The position numbers were made by a program, and so were the translations under genes. Source: Toxoplasma gondii ME49 (Eukaryota; Apicomplexa; Conoidasida; Eucoccidiorida; Sarcocystidae). Taken from it: DNA of 64,000 bases. Below are positions 45,501-55,665 of the stretch, piece by piece. The notes under the pieces are model-generated. The model was not told the origin of the DNA. It did no database searches and saw only the letters and a list, made by a program, of their open reading frames with translations. Positions within the stretch are counted from its first letter, which is position 1. Every line of letters begins with the position of its first letter. Location of the stretch: the NCBI RefSeq assembly GCF_000006565.2, contig NC_031470.1:2048954-2112953 (forward strand), in the 5' to 3' direction.

Positions 45501-46216
45501 CCGAGCGTCGCCACCAGCCGCGCATGCAGGCGACGCTTGAGGAGAAGCTGCCGCTGGAGGAGGCCGAGCCGCACAGCGCGCTCCTGCTCCGACCGCGGCT
45601 GCACAAAGCGGTGGGCGAAGGGGAAGAAGAGGTCTACGGCTGCGGCCTGAGCGTCGTCTGGCTTGGCAACCTCCGGGCGCAAGCTGACGAGCGCGGGAGA
45701 CTGCGGCGCGCCCGGCGAGACCCCTGGAGAAGCGGCGCTGCGCCCAGTTTCCTGAGAGAGTTGCAGAGGAGCCTGGGTCCCGACGCCCTCGGCGCCGGCG
45801 CCGCAGCTCGGACTTCTTGATGGGCTGCGGAGCCTTGGGTCTACCTCGGTGGACTGAGCCTGGGTCGCCTCGCCCTGCTCTTCGGATTCCAGTGGCGAAC
45901 TGCCGCTCTCTTTCAGCTCCTCGAAGGGCCGCTTCCGCGCCCCTGCGGCGCCGCGGTCCTCCGGCGTCGCGGAGCCGCCCACAAACGCAGTTTCGGTCGC
46001 CAGTCCCGGCAAGAGAGAGAACGCCGCGTCCCCGAGCTTCGACAGACAGGCGCTTTCGATCTGCTGCTCGCGCCTGCGGACCAGCTCCGCTCGCAGATGC
46101 TCTCGCTGCTGCTGGATGAAGGCTCGGAGCCGCGGCGCCACACGGGGGTAGGAGGGGAAGCGGTCCGCCGGCACGAACGGCCACCGGCGGCAGGGCCGCT
46201 TCTTCGCAGGCGGCAT
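42590..46216 (-). CDS. Polyglutamine-rich, probably nuclear regulatory protein
   Basis: 1208 residues in one exon from ATG at 46216. No catalytic domain recognised. The basic N-terminus (PPAKKRPCRR) is nuclear-signal-like and is followed by FIQQQREHLRAELVRRREQQ. A long charged helix lies at about 205-325 (LLQRQLLLKRRLHARLVATL; EKRRAAQRADRERKLLHERL), likely coiled coil. Gly/Arg patches (SGGGRGGGLGRK, RGPGRGGAGAK) lie near 500-600, an Ala/Gly/Ser-rich middle follows, and a Gln/Leu domain spans about 955-1130. This layout is common in transcription co-activators and chromatin complex subunits, which is a compositional inference only. The antisense Leu-rich frames across the Gln region are shadows. 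Confidence 0.8.
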   Translation of the reverse strand: MPPAKKRPCRRWPFVPADRFPSYPRVAPRLRAFIQQQREHLRAELVRRREQQIESACLSKLGDAAFSLLPGLATETAFVGGSATPEDRGAAGARKRPFEELKESGSSPLESEEQGEATQAQSTEVDPRLRSPSRSPSCGAGAEGVGTQAPLQLSQETGRSAASPGVSPGAPQSPALVSLRPEVAKPDDAQAAAVDLFFPFAHRFVQPRSEQERAVRLGLLQRQLLLKRRLHARLVATLGEVERRYENLLEVSALDEREGAREAEEAEHHIHVEKQQDELEALHASMEKRRAAQRADRERKLLHERLMRQRCRERRRRAQEEEIQNVTSGAPPSILMKELTALSAFVAGGLPAGVAAAALWGGRRIQAAPDGLQTAGTLGAAEEFRDSEREFLAGSPPDAVGERLGKVVPDGLRGRTSDPEDRLCGSAPSGNSEADFSVHPVLPLASRHEATTPARAAGPQRVLLRSAPREASGPASWGAAQKGPGAHAEPDSLGTGFASGGGRGGGLGRKGLRHRGGARAAAATAAAAGGPTSNLAMLRGLGVGVGAAGAKAASVLVGYGQQKPVVKSGRGRCSMRGPGRGGAGAKRSSLMAPGSGGPAGKGAPVPGGAASPDGAAASFAPGIAGAALSPLMQAAGAPSSWNSVGVPGNGGVQSSQQILLPAGLTASHLAAFNANAAALQQGGTAATGAGSGSASSGSPAAASPGAQPQRHLSGVAGNRPAAATTSPATQPGSGTGTDSALLSLASSQGGGTGTASQVTNSAAAAAAAAMRPLIAAAAASGLHPNHFLLATGLNSLVAAGGNRGGARVSGSGVAASSLGLGETKSPLLLELQKLAGAAPEAAPQAGAEASSSQHSRATTRPSAAPMPSNAATAGPAASAAANLVAAVSQQNRQQQHPGSSGGAVRGAGVGRNALGAAGQLSAALAAVAASNASGSGTGNQPQILSAMLQAVADAVRAEQQRQQLLQKQQQLQLLQQLQQPQLQQQLLQQQPQLQQLVLQHRQQQLLQQQKLVPQQNPLQLQLQQQQQLQQQLHIRQQQLLQQLQQQQLQDQVQSQEPPQPMAKQVNPQTDQSQQLQLQHLQQLHVQQQLQQTLPQLLQQRQQAEEAGEKLSGASSLLNQISDVLRRAAGTQANSTLAGPGGSPQSQVKPAPTADSKRPPVLGSIANLARAQQTLVAGGASDSVPIMTSLGLQATGPRPGFGPGEASSG
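42900..43370 (-). repeat. Imperfect CAG/CTG repeat tract encoding the Gln/Leu domain
   Basis: GCTG/TTGCTG-rich on the plus strand, encoding alternating runs of Gln with Leu and Pro in the minus-strand protein. Interrupted rather than pure, so less likely to expand than a pure CAG run, but still a candidate length polymorphism. Confidence 0.8.
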
Positions 46217-48485
46217 GCTGGCCTCTGTCTGAATGCAGTTTCAGGACTGTGACGAGGGGTGGAGGCCCTCGCAAGGTGTGGGCGGGCAGGTAGGGACGGT
46301 CGAGAGCGCCGTGGAAAAAAATGTTTGCAAAAAACTGCAGGGGGGGGGGGCAGGTCCAGAACGAGACGGGTCTCAAGACAGAGGACCGGAGACGCCGGCA
46401 GCGGCTCATAAAGACGAGACAGTCACAGGGGGCGAGTTGGATGGGTTCGAGCCCCCGGCAATCAGGAGATTCGAAGAAGAAGTCACTGGGAAAGGAGCGG
46501 ACGAGACATGTGGACATGAGGCGCGGAGTGCAGCACAGACGAGAAAACTGTCGACAGGCGGATATCCTCTGAAGAAGAGCCGGGGGAGAAAGGCCCAGTC
46601 GCCGTCATCAAACGCCTCAGATGCCGCGTTCGGTTTGTCTCCTTTTCGGCGCCATTTTCGCGGGAGGAAAGTGACGCCCAGGGCACACGGACCCGGAATC
46701 GACGCGGAGATATCCTGGCTGTGCTCGACTCCACGCCGACGCAGCAAACGGAACTTAGCTCCGACAAACAAAGGCCTGCTCGACGAATACACAGGAGTCG
46801 AACTCGAAGCGCATCCTCCACCCGCCAGAAAAATAAGGAAAGACCGTCGGTAAGTCGTCCGAACAGTTTGCGCGTCGAAATAGACACAGTGAAGAGGTTG
46901 CTACTTGAGATCCGGAGAACGCGACGCATGCAGTTCGCAAGAAGGTCGACGGACACGGCGAGTCCGGCGTTCAGAGAAGAAACAGAGCCGTGGAGGATTG
47001 TTTAGTTTCGTGGAGAACGCGAGCAGTGCGTTTACTGAAGAGACACAGAGACTGCTCGAAAAAGACTAGGTTTCGTAGGGGTGTTCGGCGCGCGAAAAGG
47101 GTCTGAAGAAGGGGGACTGACGAGTGACAGACAGAAAATACACGTGTAACGCGTGGACAACGTTGCTGGTGTGAGTTTCCCCGGAAATCCCAGAGCGGCA
47201 AAAACACGGGAGAAGACCGTCCCACGAGCATGCAGTGCCACCGCAGAGAAGACGAGACACAGCTGCGCCTCCGGCAGCCAGGCAGAAGTCGCTTCTCGAC
47301 GAATTTTCACCAGTGCAAGGAGAGGAAAACCGTTTTCGACCTCGCTGCTAAGAGAGAAAAATCCTGGCGTCCGGCTAAGCCGGCAGCGAAGCCAGATGTT
47401 GCCGCGCGTCGGCCAGGCATGGAGCACGAAAACGGCGGTCTCCCGCCAGTTTCAATGGCCAGGAAGACGGAGAAACGGAACTTGGATTTCCTGCGGAAAC
47501 GCCAGAAAACAAGGAAAAGTGGAAGGACACGAAATCGCCCAAGAGACAGTCTCCCGTCTTGCCCGGTCTCACGCTGAGCTGCTGTGCATGCGCTGGCGAC
47601 GCGGTTAGAAGCGGCAACACAAGCAGCCCCAAAAAAACACGATCGCTGCGGGTTTTCTCAAAAGACTCGTGGCAGTGTGAGTCGCTGCGTCGAGCGTCTC
47701 GACAGAATCCCTCGACTAAAGATAAAGGATGCGTTTCTGCGGCACATCACATGCGGCAAAGGAGGGAAGGACTCCGGCGCCGAGCGTCGAAGCTAGAACG
47801 GAGTCGCGTAAGTTCGTCGCCGCGCGAGTCTGCAATGACCGGCTTGAAGATGATGTCGAACGCTGCAGCTGCCTTTTAAAAGAAACAACTCCTCACCGTG
47901 ATCTGACAACTTGTCAGCGATCACGCTCACAAACGCGCAAGGGAAAAGCCTTGTCAAAGCCTTCACACTCGCAGTATCATCTTCCTTGTCTTGCTGCCAG
48001 CTTCTTTCCTCTGGCACCCCGCGAAGAACGCCGAACGAGTGTGCGGAGCTCGTCCTGAGGAAACCTTTGCCGGAAACACCGTCCTCTATCCGATTCCCCT
48101 CTGAAGTGACCAGAGAGCCTTCTTTCCCGAGATCCACGGAAAAAGTCTCGTCTTTAACCCGGATTCTCTGTGTGGCGGATGTTTGATTTCCGTCTGCATC
48201 TGGAGCCAGAGAGCTCTCGTTTTTCTTTACAGGCCCTGGATGTTCGAAAAAGCGATGTCAATGCATGACTGTCTGAGGCGCTTCCGATTTTGAACTCAGC
48301 CTCACCCGCTTACCTGTACAGGTGTACAGACACCTGAGACATGGACATCTTGACCTACGACGCGTTTGCGAAACGCTCCGGACTGTTCTTTTTTTGTGCC
48401 AGATGCGCGTGTCAATGAGCGCGAAACTCGCGAATTTCCCCCTTTTTCCCTGTAAGGAGGCGCAGACAGTCGTTTAAGTCTCATC
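46217..48485. other. Divergent intergenic region (two promoters)
   Basis: 2.3 kb between the starts of the polyglutamine gene (minus) and the F-box-like/LRR gene (plus). It is purine-rich on the plus strand, with a G10 run near 46340. Several frames (for example 46233-46853 plus) exist but are basic, low-complexity and overlap on both strands, so I read them as 5' UTR sequence. Confidence 0.55.
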
Positions 48486-51400
48486 ATGGAGAAGACCGAA
48501 GAAGAATCGCACCCGAACGGGACTTCGCCGCCCCATTCCGCGGCGGCAGAGAAGGTGGGCTCCGCTTCGAGTCCTCCGCTCGCGATAGCCGCCTCTCTTC
48601 CGCCGCCGGTCCACTCAGTCTGTCGCGCTTTGTCCATTCCTTCGGACAGTGTGCCATCGCAGAAGAAGCTGCGGCGAGAATTTGTCCGTCTCTGCGAGAC
48701 CCCTTTCGCTTCGCCACCGTCCCCCGTACTGTCGGAGTCGCGCGTTTCCCCCTCGGCGTCGCCGGCGCCTTGTTACCTCCTAGACCTCGACGCCACTTTG
48801 CTGCTGAGCCTTTTGAGGATGCTGTCGCCGCGCGAGCAGCTGGAGAGCGTTCTCCCGCTGTGTCGTTCCCTGTATCTCTCCTTGTCTTCCCTCCCCTTCC
48901 TGCAGAGCCTCGTTCTGAAGGCCCCTGGCGCGTTTGCCTCCTTCTTCGCGCCCGATCGGCCGCTCGCGATGGCCAGAGCGTGTTGTCTCAGGTGCTGTCG
49001 AGTTTCCTGCTTCTCAGCGCATGCAGAAGACACCGCATTTCACAAAGAAGGAGAAGAGGCCAGGGACAGCCACCCCCTCGGAGAGAGAGGCCAAAGGCTC
49101 ACGGGCGAACCCGCCGGCGAGAGCAGAAACGCGGCTCAAGAAACAGGCAGCTCCCTACGTTGTCTCCCTGAATGCATGGAAAAGAAAACATCGCCTGGCT
49201 TGGCGACTTCCGCGGTGTTTCCTGACCCTGCTGCTGCTGCTTCTTCTGCTTCGGGCTCCTCTGCCTCTGTGCGTGTGCTCGCCTCCCCAAGCCGTGTCTG
49301 CAAAGAGCCTCTTTCCTCGAGTGCACTCTTCCCGTTCTTTCTCCACCTGCGCAAGTGCTCGAAACTCGAAGTCGTGGATATTTGCATTCCTGGAAGTATC
49401 ACTCCCTCGCCCCTCCTTCTCCTCTTTCTCCTTCGCTGCGCCCCGCGTCTCCGCCGCCTCACCGTGCGCGGCCTCGACGAGGGCAGCGTCTCCTGGCGCA
49501 TGCGGCGTCGACCCCTCGCGCATGCATCCTGCGAGCCCTGTGAAACGCGCGAAGGCACCGGGCCGCTCCCCCCATGTGCGCGGAAGTTCGCGGTCTTCTG
49601 GCCCTGCAGGTGCCGGAAGAACGTCGAGACGAAAGACGCAGAGTCTGTCGGCGAGTCTGCGAGCAGCCAGGACGCACCTACACCTTCCGGCATAGAGACC
49701 GGGTCACCGAGTGGCGCATGGGCTGACTTGCCTCCTGGCGACGCCGCAACGGACGGGAACGCGCCACAGCGTTCCTTGCTTCCAGATTCGGAGCCGCGGA
49801 CAGAAGAAACGACAACCGACTGCAGAGCAGATACCTCGAGTTCCCCGTCTCTAGAGATTTCTGGCGCCTCAGCTCTCTCCTGTCCTTCCCTCTCTGTCTC
49901 TCCAGACGACTGCGTGGACGCTGTCGCTGCGCGTCTGTGCGCGTCTTCTTCGGGGGCTTCGCCTCGACTCGCCGCCGGGGCCGCGCCGTGTGTACACTCC
50001 GACGGCTCACCCCAGGTGTACAGACAGCTGGCGCCTCGGGGCTGCGCCTCGTGCGAGTCAGTCGCCGCATCTGCGAGTCTGCTGGCGAGCGTCGAGGACG
50101 GAGAGGCGCGAGGCGAAGACCTTTGGCTGCCGGCGCGGCCTCTCGCGCGGCTTTTCGCGGAGGCCGTTTGCCTAGAGACACTCGAACTGGAAGTCTCTCG
50201 CAGGCGGGGCATGTACGCAACCTTCCCTCTCGCTGAGGTGTCTCTACTCGCCAGCAGCCTTGGCACGCAGGCCCTTGCGAGACTTCGCGACCTCGAAATC
50301 TGCAATGCCACCCCCAAAAGCTTCAAGTGAGAACTGGTGAAGTCTCAGAGCGAAACGAGAGAAGAGCAGGCAGAACAGGAGGAAGAAGAGAAGGCAGAAC
50401 AAGAGAAAGAAGAGAAGGCAGAACAGGAGGAAGAAGAGAAGGCAGAACAAGAGAAAGAAGAGAAGGCAGAACAGGAGGAAGAAGAGAAGGCAGAACAGGA
50501 GGAAGAAGCGAAGGCAGAACAGGAGGAAGAAGCGAAGGCAGAACAGGAGGAAGAAGCGAAGGCAGAACAAGATGAAGAAGCGAAGGCAGAACAAGAGGAA
50601 GAAGCGAAGGCAGAACAAGAGGACGAAGAGAAAGGAAGACAAGAGCGAAACGAGAGAAGAATAGGGCAGCACATCGACGGCGAAATGGGAGTCAGACGAG
50701 GACAGAATGGATCGTTCGGATCGGCAAAAAGAAACAAGAGCAAGTTAAGGAGGATTTCTGCAGATGACGATACTGGGAGATGGAATTAGAAACAGCGTCC
50801 TGGAACCCATGTCCCTCTCGCAGTGCAAGCTCCTTCTGTTTCGGAACCACCATTGCTTATTCTAGTGGAGTCCTTGCAGAGACGCCGCGTGCGTTTTCAA
50901 CGGCGAGTGCGTGTCTGTCATGCTGCTTGCGTTTTTCCTGGACCGAACTACCTCTTGACGATCTTGTTCGTTCTGTGCCGTCTCGGGCGCCGGTCTTCTC
51001 TGCTGCCTGTAGCTTCTTTTGCCTCTCTTGGTTTGACGCAGCCTCAGCATGCGTGTATGCGGGTTACTCTCTCAGGTGTGGCGCCATCTGTTTGCCGAGT
51101 TTGCGGAGACTGCGCCTGCACTTCGTCGAAGTAGCTTCAGACAACGTTCATGACCTGGAGTAAGTGCAAGTCGTTCTACGGCGAAGGTTGAGGTCGTTCG
51201 TCGGCCTTGTTTTCCAGTGTTTTCGACGTTGCGTTTCTTTCGAGTTCTTGCGTATCTTGGTGCACAAAGACTCCCGGAGAGTTCAGCACCCTTGTTGATC
51301 GCTTGGCTACTTAGACTGAGTTGTGTTGACCCGGATTTGATCAGCGTCCAACTCACCACCCCGGCAAATACACCTTCACTTTTTACATTTCTTATTGAAC

Positions 51401-53095
51401 TTAAAGTAGTCTGGAACTACGTTTTTCATTAAAATAACAAAATTTCAAAGAGAACGGGGGACTTTGGTTCGACGTTGCACCCTGGGAGGACAGAGCAGCG
51501 CTCTCTGACTTCTTGCGACTCTTTCGAACATCCTGCTGTCCTCGCCTGCGGAGGTTGCAGGAAGAGTGGACGAGGTCGAAAGGGAAAACACGCAGAGAGG
51601 CGGCAGCGACCGGAGCCTGTCCTCCGTCAATCAGCACTGCCTCGCGTCGCTCGAAGCGGACTGCAAAGTCGAGGTTTTCAGCAGAGGGCTAGGAAAGCAG
51701 CTGAAAGGTCAGTGGGTAGTTCGCTCGTCCCTCGTTGTGCAAGAGTGTGCTGAACCTGACGCGTCTTTCGTGTGTATGTACACCCCAGCTGTCTTCTGGC
51801 AGGCTGCCCGCACTTGGAAACCCTGGCCGTGCATACAGATAGCGACGACGACCAGATGATTTTCCTCAATCGCCTGCTGATCAAATCGCTCCGGCGTCTG
51901 GCCGGAGACGACTCTAACGAGCCGGCACGAGATCTGCGAGACGCTCCTTCGAGCGCCACCACGACGGCGTTCGTCCATGCAGCCGGAGGCGAGGTTTCCG
52001 GGTCGAGACTTCGACCGCGCCTTCAACAGGCTTCTTCTGCCGCACTGGACGGCGAGCAGCGACAGAGTGCTTCCTCGCCAGAGCCGCGCCAAGCAGGGCT
52101 GCCGCGGCTTAAGGCCTTCCAGATGATGCTTCTGGACCTGCGAGTTATCCACCTCCTCGCTGGAGTGGCTCCGGGACTTCGTGTGCTGCGGCTGACTGAA
52201 GTGGACAGTTTTCGGTACGCGAAGCCAGAGAAGCGGAGGGCAGTGTCTGAGAAAACGCGGGCGGGGGAACAGTCGATCTGCAGTGTACGTGCACCGGAGT
52301 TCCCTCTGTGCTCCGGCGTTCGTAAACTTAAAATTTGTGTGTGTAGAAGTGTCTGTGCATTATTTGTATCTACTGATCGATATACACATATGTAAGGGAG
52401 ATATCGTAAGGGAGATATCGGTCCTTCTGATTGCGACTCAGCAGCAAAGAAAGATGTCTTAGTGAAGGGGAACTTTTCTATCCGTCTCTTCTGTCGGCTG
52501 AATGGGACCGTACACACACTGAGGTAGTGTCGCACGGTCGCATTTTTGTGTGAGGACTTCCGAGTTTTCGAAAGATGTTTCGTATTCCGTGCTGCTTGAT
52601 TCACAGTAACTGGGGATGCGCCTCCTGTGTTAACGCTGTGTTCTCCGAGCGCTGGCTATAGGGGTCCACACACTGGGTGGTTTCCAAGTGAGGGAGAGGG
52701 GTATCTTTCAGCTTTTTCTTGCCCATGCGTAGGCGCGCCCTGCAGCCAGCAGATGCGGTCTTGCTTCTGGCCTCTTGGTCGCGTTGCTGTCCCTTTGCCT
52801 GCCGTATGCGGTGGCGTGGAACAAAGAACCAGGTACTCCTAGGGTACCTAGAGGCGTTGCTTTCTTTTTTGCATGCAGATGCCGCGAGGGTCGAACGGTT
52901 CTTATGGAAGCAGTCCGACATCTCCGCCAGTTGCAACGTGTCGAGTTGTTGGGCGTTCTGCTCGAAGCGGAGGGGAAAATCGAACTAGACAGTCTCCTCG
53001 CTGCAGAGGCCGAATCTCGTGGCTGGGGACGAGACGCCTTGACCCTCGGGCATGGCTCCTCAGTTGCTCAAGAGTTTTTTATTCCGTGCATGTAA
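48486..53095 (+). CDS. F-box-like leucine-rich-repeat protein
   Basis: Candidate SCF ubiquitin-ligase adaptor. Exons: 48486-50326, 51076-51159, about 51565-51707, 51803-52214, 52879-53095. With these ends the total is 2697 nt (898 aa). Residues about 97-145 fit an F-box (DLDATLLLSLLRMLSPREQL, then a CRSLYLSLSSLPFLQSL helix). LRR-type segments follow: CSKLEVVDICIPG and CAPRLRRLTVRGL (about 285-335), VCLETLELEVSR and ALARLRDLEICN (about 560-612), CLPSLRRLRLHF in exon 2, GCPHLETLAVHTD at the exon 3/4 joint, RVLRLTEVDSF, and LRQLQRVELLGVL in exon 5. Repeats are separated by long Ser/Glu-rich insertions. The exon 3 acceptor is uncertain: the strong CAG at 51560 is out of phase and an AAG four bases later is used here. 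LRR order across the joints supports the model. Confidence 0.78.
50370..50633 (+). repeat. 24-bp tandem minisatellite, 11 units, in intron 1 of the F-box-like/LRR gene
   Basis: Unit GCAGAACAGGAGGAAGAAGA plus GAAG, with few variants. It begins 43 bp after the splice donor. In the reading frame of exon 1 each unit codes for AEQEEEEK-like octapeptides. The frame stays open to 50789, separated from exon 1 only by the TGA that overlaps the GTGAGA donor. Confidence 0.9.
52392..52419 (+). repeat. Tandem duplication of a 14-bp unit in intron 4
   Basis: GTAAGGGAGATATC occurs twice, head to tail. Each copy begins with GTAAGG, a donor-like word, but the strong donor at 52215 already ends exon 4. Likely neutral intron sequence. 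Confidence 0.8.
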
Positions 53096-55665
53096 CGGTT
53101 ATTTATGGACAACGTTTCGTGGGCACTAGACGGAGCTGCTTGCCGACGAAAAATGCAGTTTTTGTCAACATGTGGCGGGACGGAGAGGCCCTCGCTTCTG
53201 GTGGACGCACGGCCTCGCGAGGGCTGCTGTTCTGTGCTGTGTTTTTGGTGAAACATCACGGGGAAAGTTCGGTACAAGTGCGTGACAACGGAGCGAACCA
53301 TGAAGACGAACCGAGGGTAATCCGCACCTGCACTATGTATTGCACAGGCTCCTATAGCAGCAGTGATCTTGGCGTTCTTACCGAGAGGCAAACCTGTGGC
53401 TGACGAGGTTGAGTTTGAAAAATTACGAGACTGAGTTATGGACTATACAAACTATATTTTGGGCAGCGACATGTTTTTCGGTAATTTGTACCCGCTCTTA
53501 CCACAAATCAGGGAAGGCGTTGCGGGTGTCGCCGACAGACAGAGCACGATGTTGGGTTATGTAAGAACACGAAACTGGTTGGAAAAAGCGCAAACGGTTT
53601 GCTGACAGACAGAAACGCCGTGAATGGCGAGCCAGAGAGAGACAAACGAAGTAACGCAAACACGCCGAGAAACAAACTGGGGTCAGCTGATGGTATCCTT
53701 GCTTTTTGAGGCTGCGAGGCCGAACGAAGTAGATCAGCAACGGGATTTGGGAAAGGGGAAGGAAAGTTTCGAGGCAAAAGCAAACCAAACGAAGATGGAC
53801 ACAGTTTATTGCAAGCGTGCGCATGTTCGAAGTGAAAACTCGTTCTTCCCTTAAGTCACAGATAGCACGCGCGTTTTCTGGGACGAGGACCAGCAGCGAC
53901 CAGCACAGCTGCTTGCACGCATTATTTCTTCCACTCGATTTTTCGTCCGAATTCAGGGGCTCCATACTTTCCGAAGAACCTCGTACAGTATGTGTCAGCG
54001 AAACCGGGTGTTGCTGGTGGAAGGCAGTAGCTGAGGAGGAAACGCTTGGAACCGCATCTCCGACATGCGTATGAATTTACGTGTACACGGCTGTGAGAAA
54101 AACGACTAACTTTGTTCACTGAAACATTTGGGGCCGTAAGATCTTGAGCGAATCCGTCAGAATAGGAAGGCAAAGGGACTGTTCACATTGAAGGCTAAAG
54201 GCAGCTGCCATGCCGGTCTCTCCTTCACCTTTTCCGTGGTTTTATCTCGCTCATCTGAACTTTGTTCATAGAATCGAGAGTTGAAAATCTACAACGATTA
54301 TCATATTGATCGCTTTATCCGATTCCTCCAGTGCATATCACCACTGACAGTGACGATCATTGAGCGGCATCGGTGTTTCTCCTTTTTGCAATAACGCGAA
54401 GAACGTCGAAAACCCTTTGTGGTCGCGAAAACGGACTCGCTACGGTTTAGGAAAAGATATACTACCAGAGTGACTCGGTGGACCGAGTTACATTACCCCT
54501 AACTCCAGAAAACGCTGTCCCAACTTGTCTCTTTCCTGTGCTTCCCTCTGGGCATCAAAGTCCTGCCCTGATGATGTCTTCTGTTTGCCTCCTGCAGTTT
54601 TGGATTCACCTCCTTACGCACATTGCGTGAGAGGACACGCCCCGACACCACGTTCTGTGCGGACTGTGTGTTTACCGATTCGTGACGCATGTGTTTATCA
54701 TGCTACCCCCTGTCTTCGTTGCCCCGTCGACGTCGATGATTTGTACACGAACAAAAGCTTTTTGCGGGTCAACTTTTAGCTGTTTCTCCGAACATCGAGA
54801 ACGCTCCATCTCGTCTCAAGTCATTGTTTGTTCTATTTTCTAGCCTTGTCCACCGACACGAAAGGTCTTCTCCTTCCTTGTGTTTCCGACCTGGGAACGA
54901 GGACGATTGCCATCTTTTTGGCTCTCTGTTCGGCCGGCGATATCCGCTAGTGCGTAGCTCTGTCGATATGTGATCCACTTGCGGGTGTGGAAACACACGT
55001 TTCGCTGTTCCATTCCTATGATTTTGAAGAGCACACACATTGCTTCCTGCAAGAAGTATCTCTGGCTGTTTTGACATTATTTTGCTGCGCCAGCTGTGTT
55101 GTCACTTCCCCTGACACGGTTGAAGAACTGGGCAGCCTTTTAGAGGGGATTTGATATTCGCTCTCTAGCACTGACTGCCGCTTGCAGGATTGCGGAAAGA
55201 GAGATTAACCCCAAAAACAGGCATTTCTTTTGTCTGATGAACACATACGGATTCTGAAGAACACAACAGACAGACAGTCGGGGTCGTAGAGCTGGGCACC
55301 GACACTAATCGTCTACCACTCTGTGTTTTGCGCGCTATCGCCTCGCTTTTCCTTCGATATGTTCGCCTTTGGCGTTTCTAACGGAATTCTTCTGATTACC
55401 ATGTCCCAACTCAGTACTAAAGAAAAACGCTTGATGGTTTCCGCACCAAAGAGGAGATTCTGTCATTTCATTCTCCTCAAGAAGTAGTTTGAATGAAAAG
55501 CCGAATTCGAAGCTCAGCAAAGAAGAGGCAGTCAGGGACTGCAGAGTACGCTTCTCGAAGATGCCTTTCTTGCTTCTTCTCGGCTGCTGCGCGTGATCGA
55601 TTTGCCAGGTCCGAACTTCCCGTCGTTTTCCCGGAGACTGCAGCTGCAACTTCCCCTAGCACAAA
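53096..55665. other. Intergenic region
   Basis: 2.6 kb between two same-strand genes. Holds the presumed 3' UTR of the F-box-like/LRR gene and the promoter of the F-box/WD gene. No domain-bearing frame, RNA gene or repeat was found. Confidence 0.6.

Noticed and set aside
46430..46465. GGGTTCGAGCCCC tRNA T-arm-like sequence
   Set aside because: The arm bases do not pair as required and no D-arm, anticodon arm or acceptor stem could be placed around it.
45450..46517. 355-codon minus-strand frame crossing the start of the polyglutamine gene
   Set aside because: Different frame from the 1208-residue protein, Arg/Ala/Pro-rich, and does not share its coiled-coil pattern.
46233..46853. 206-codon plus-strand frame in the divergent promoter
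   Set aside because: Overlaps several similar frames on both strands; composition reflects purine-rich 5' UTR of the minus-strand gene.
49136..50326. 396-codon minus-strand open frame
   Set aside because: Antisense to exon 1 of the F-box-like/LRR gene; Arg/Ser-rich with no domain, while the plus strand shows LRR pattern and in-phase exons.
50244..50672. Minus-strand frame of repeated FLLFCLL units resembling a membrane protein
   Set aside because: Antisense translation of the 24-bp intronic minisatellite.
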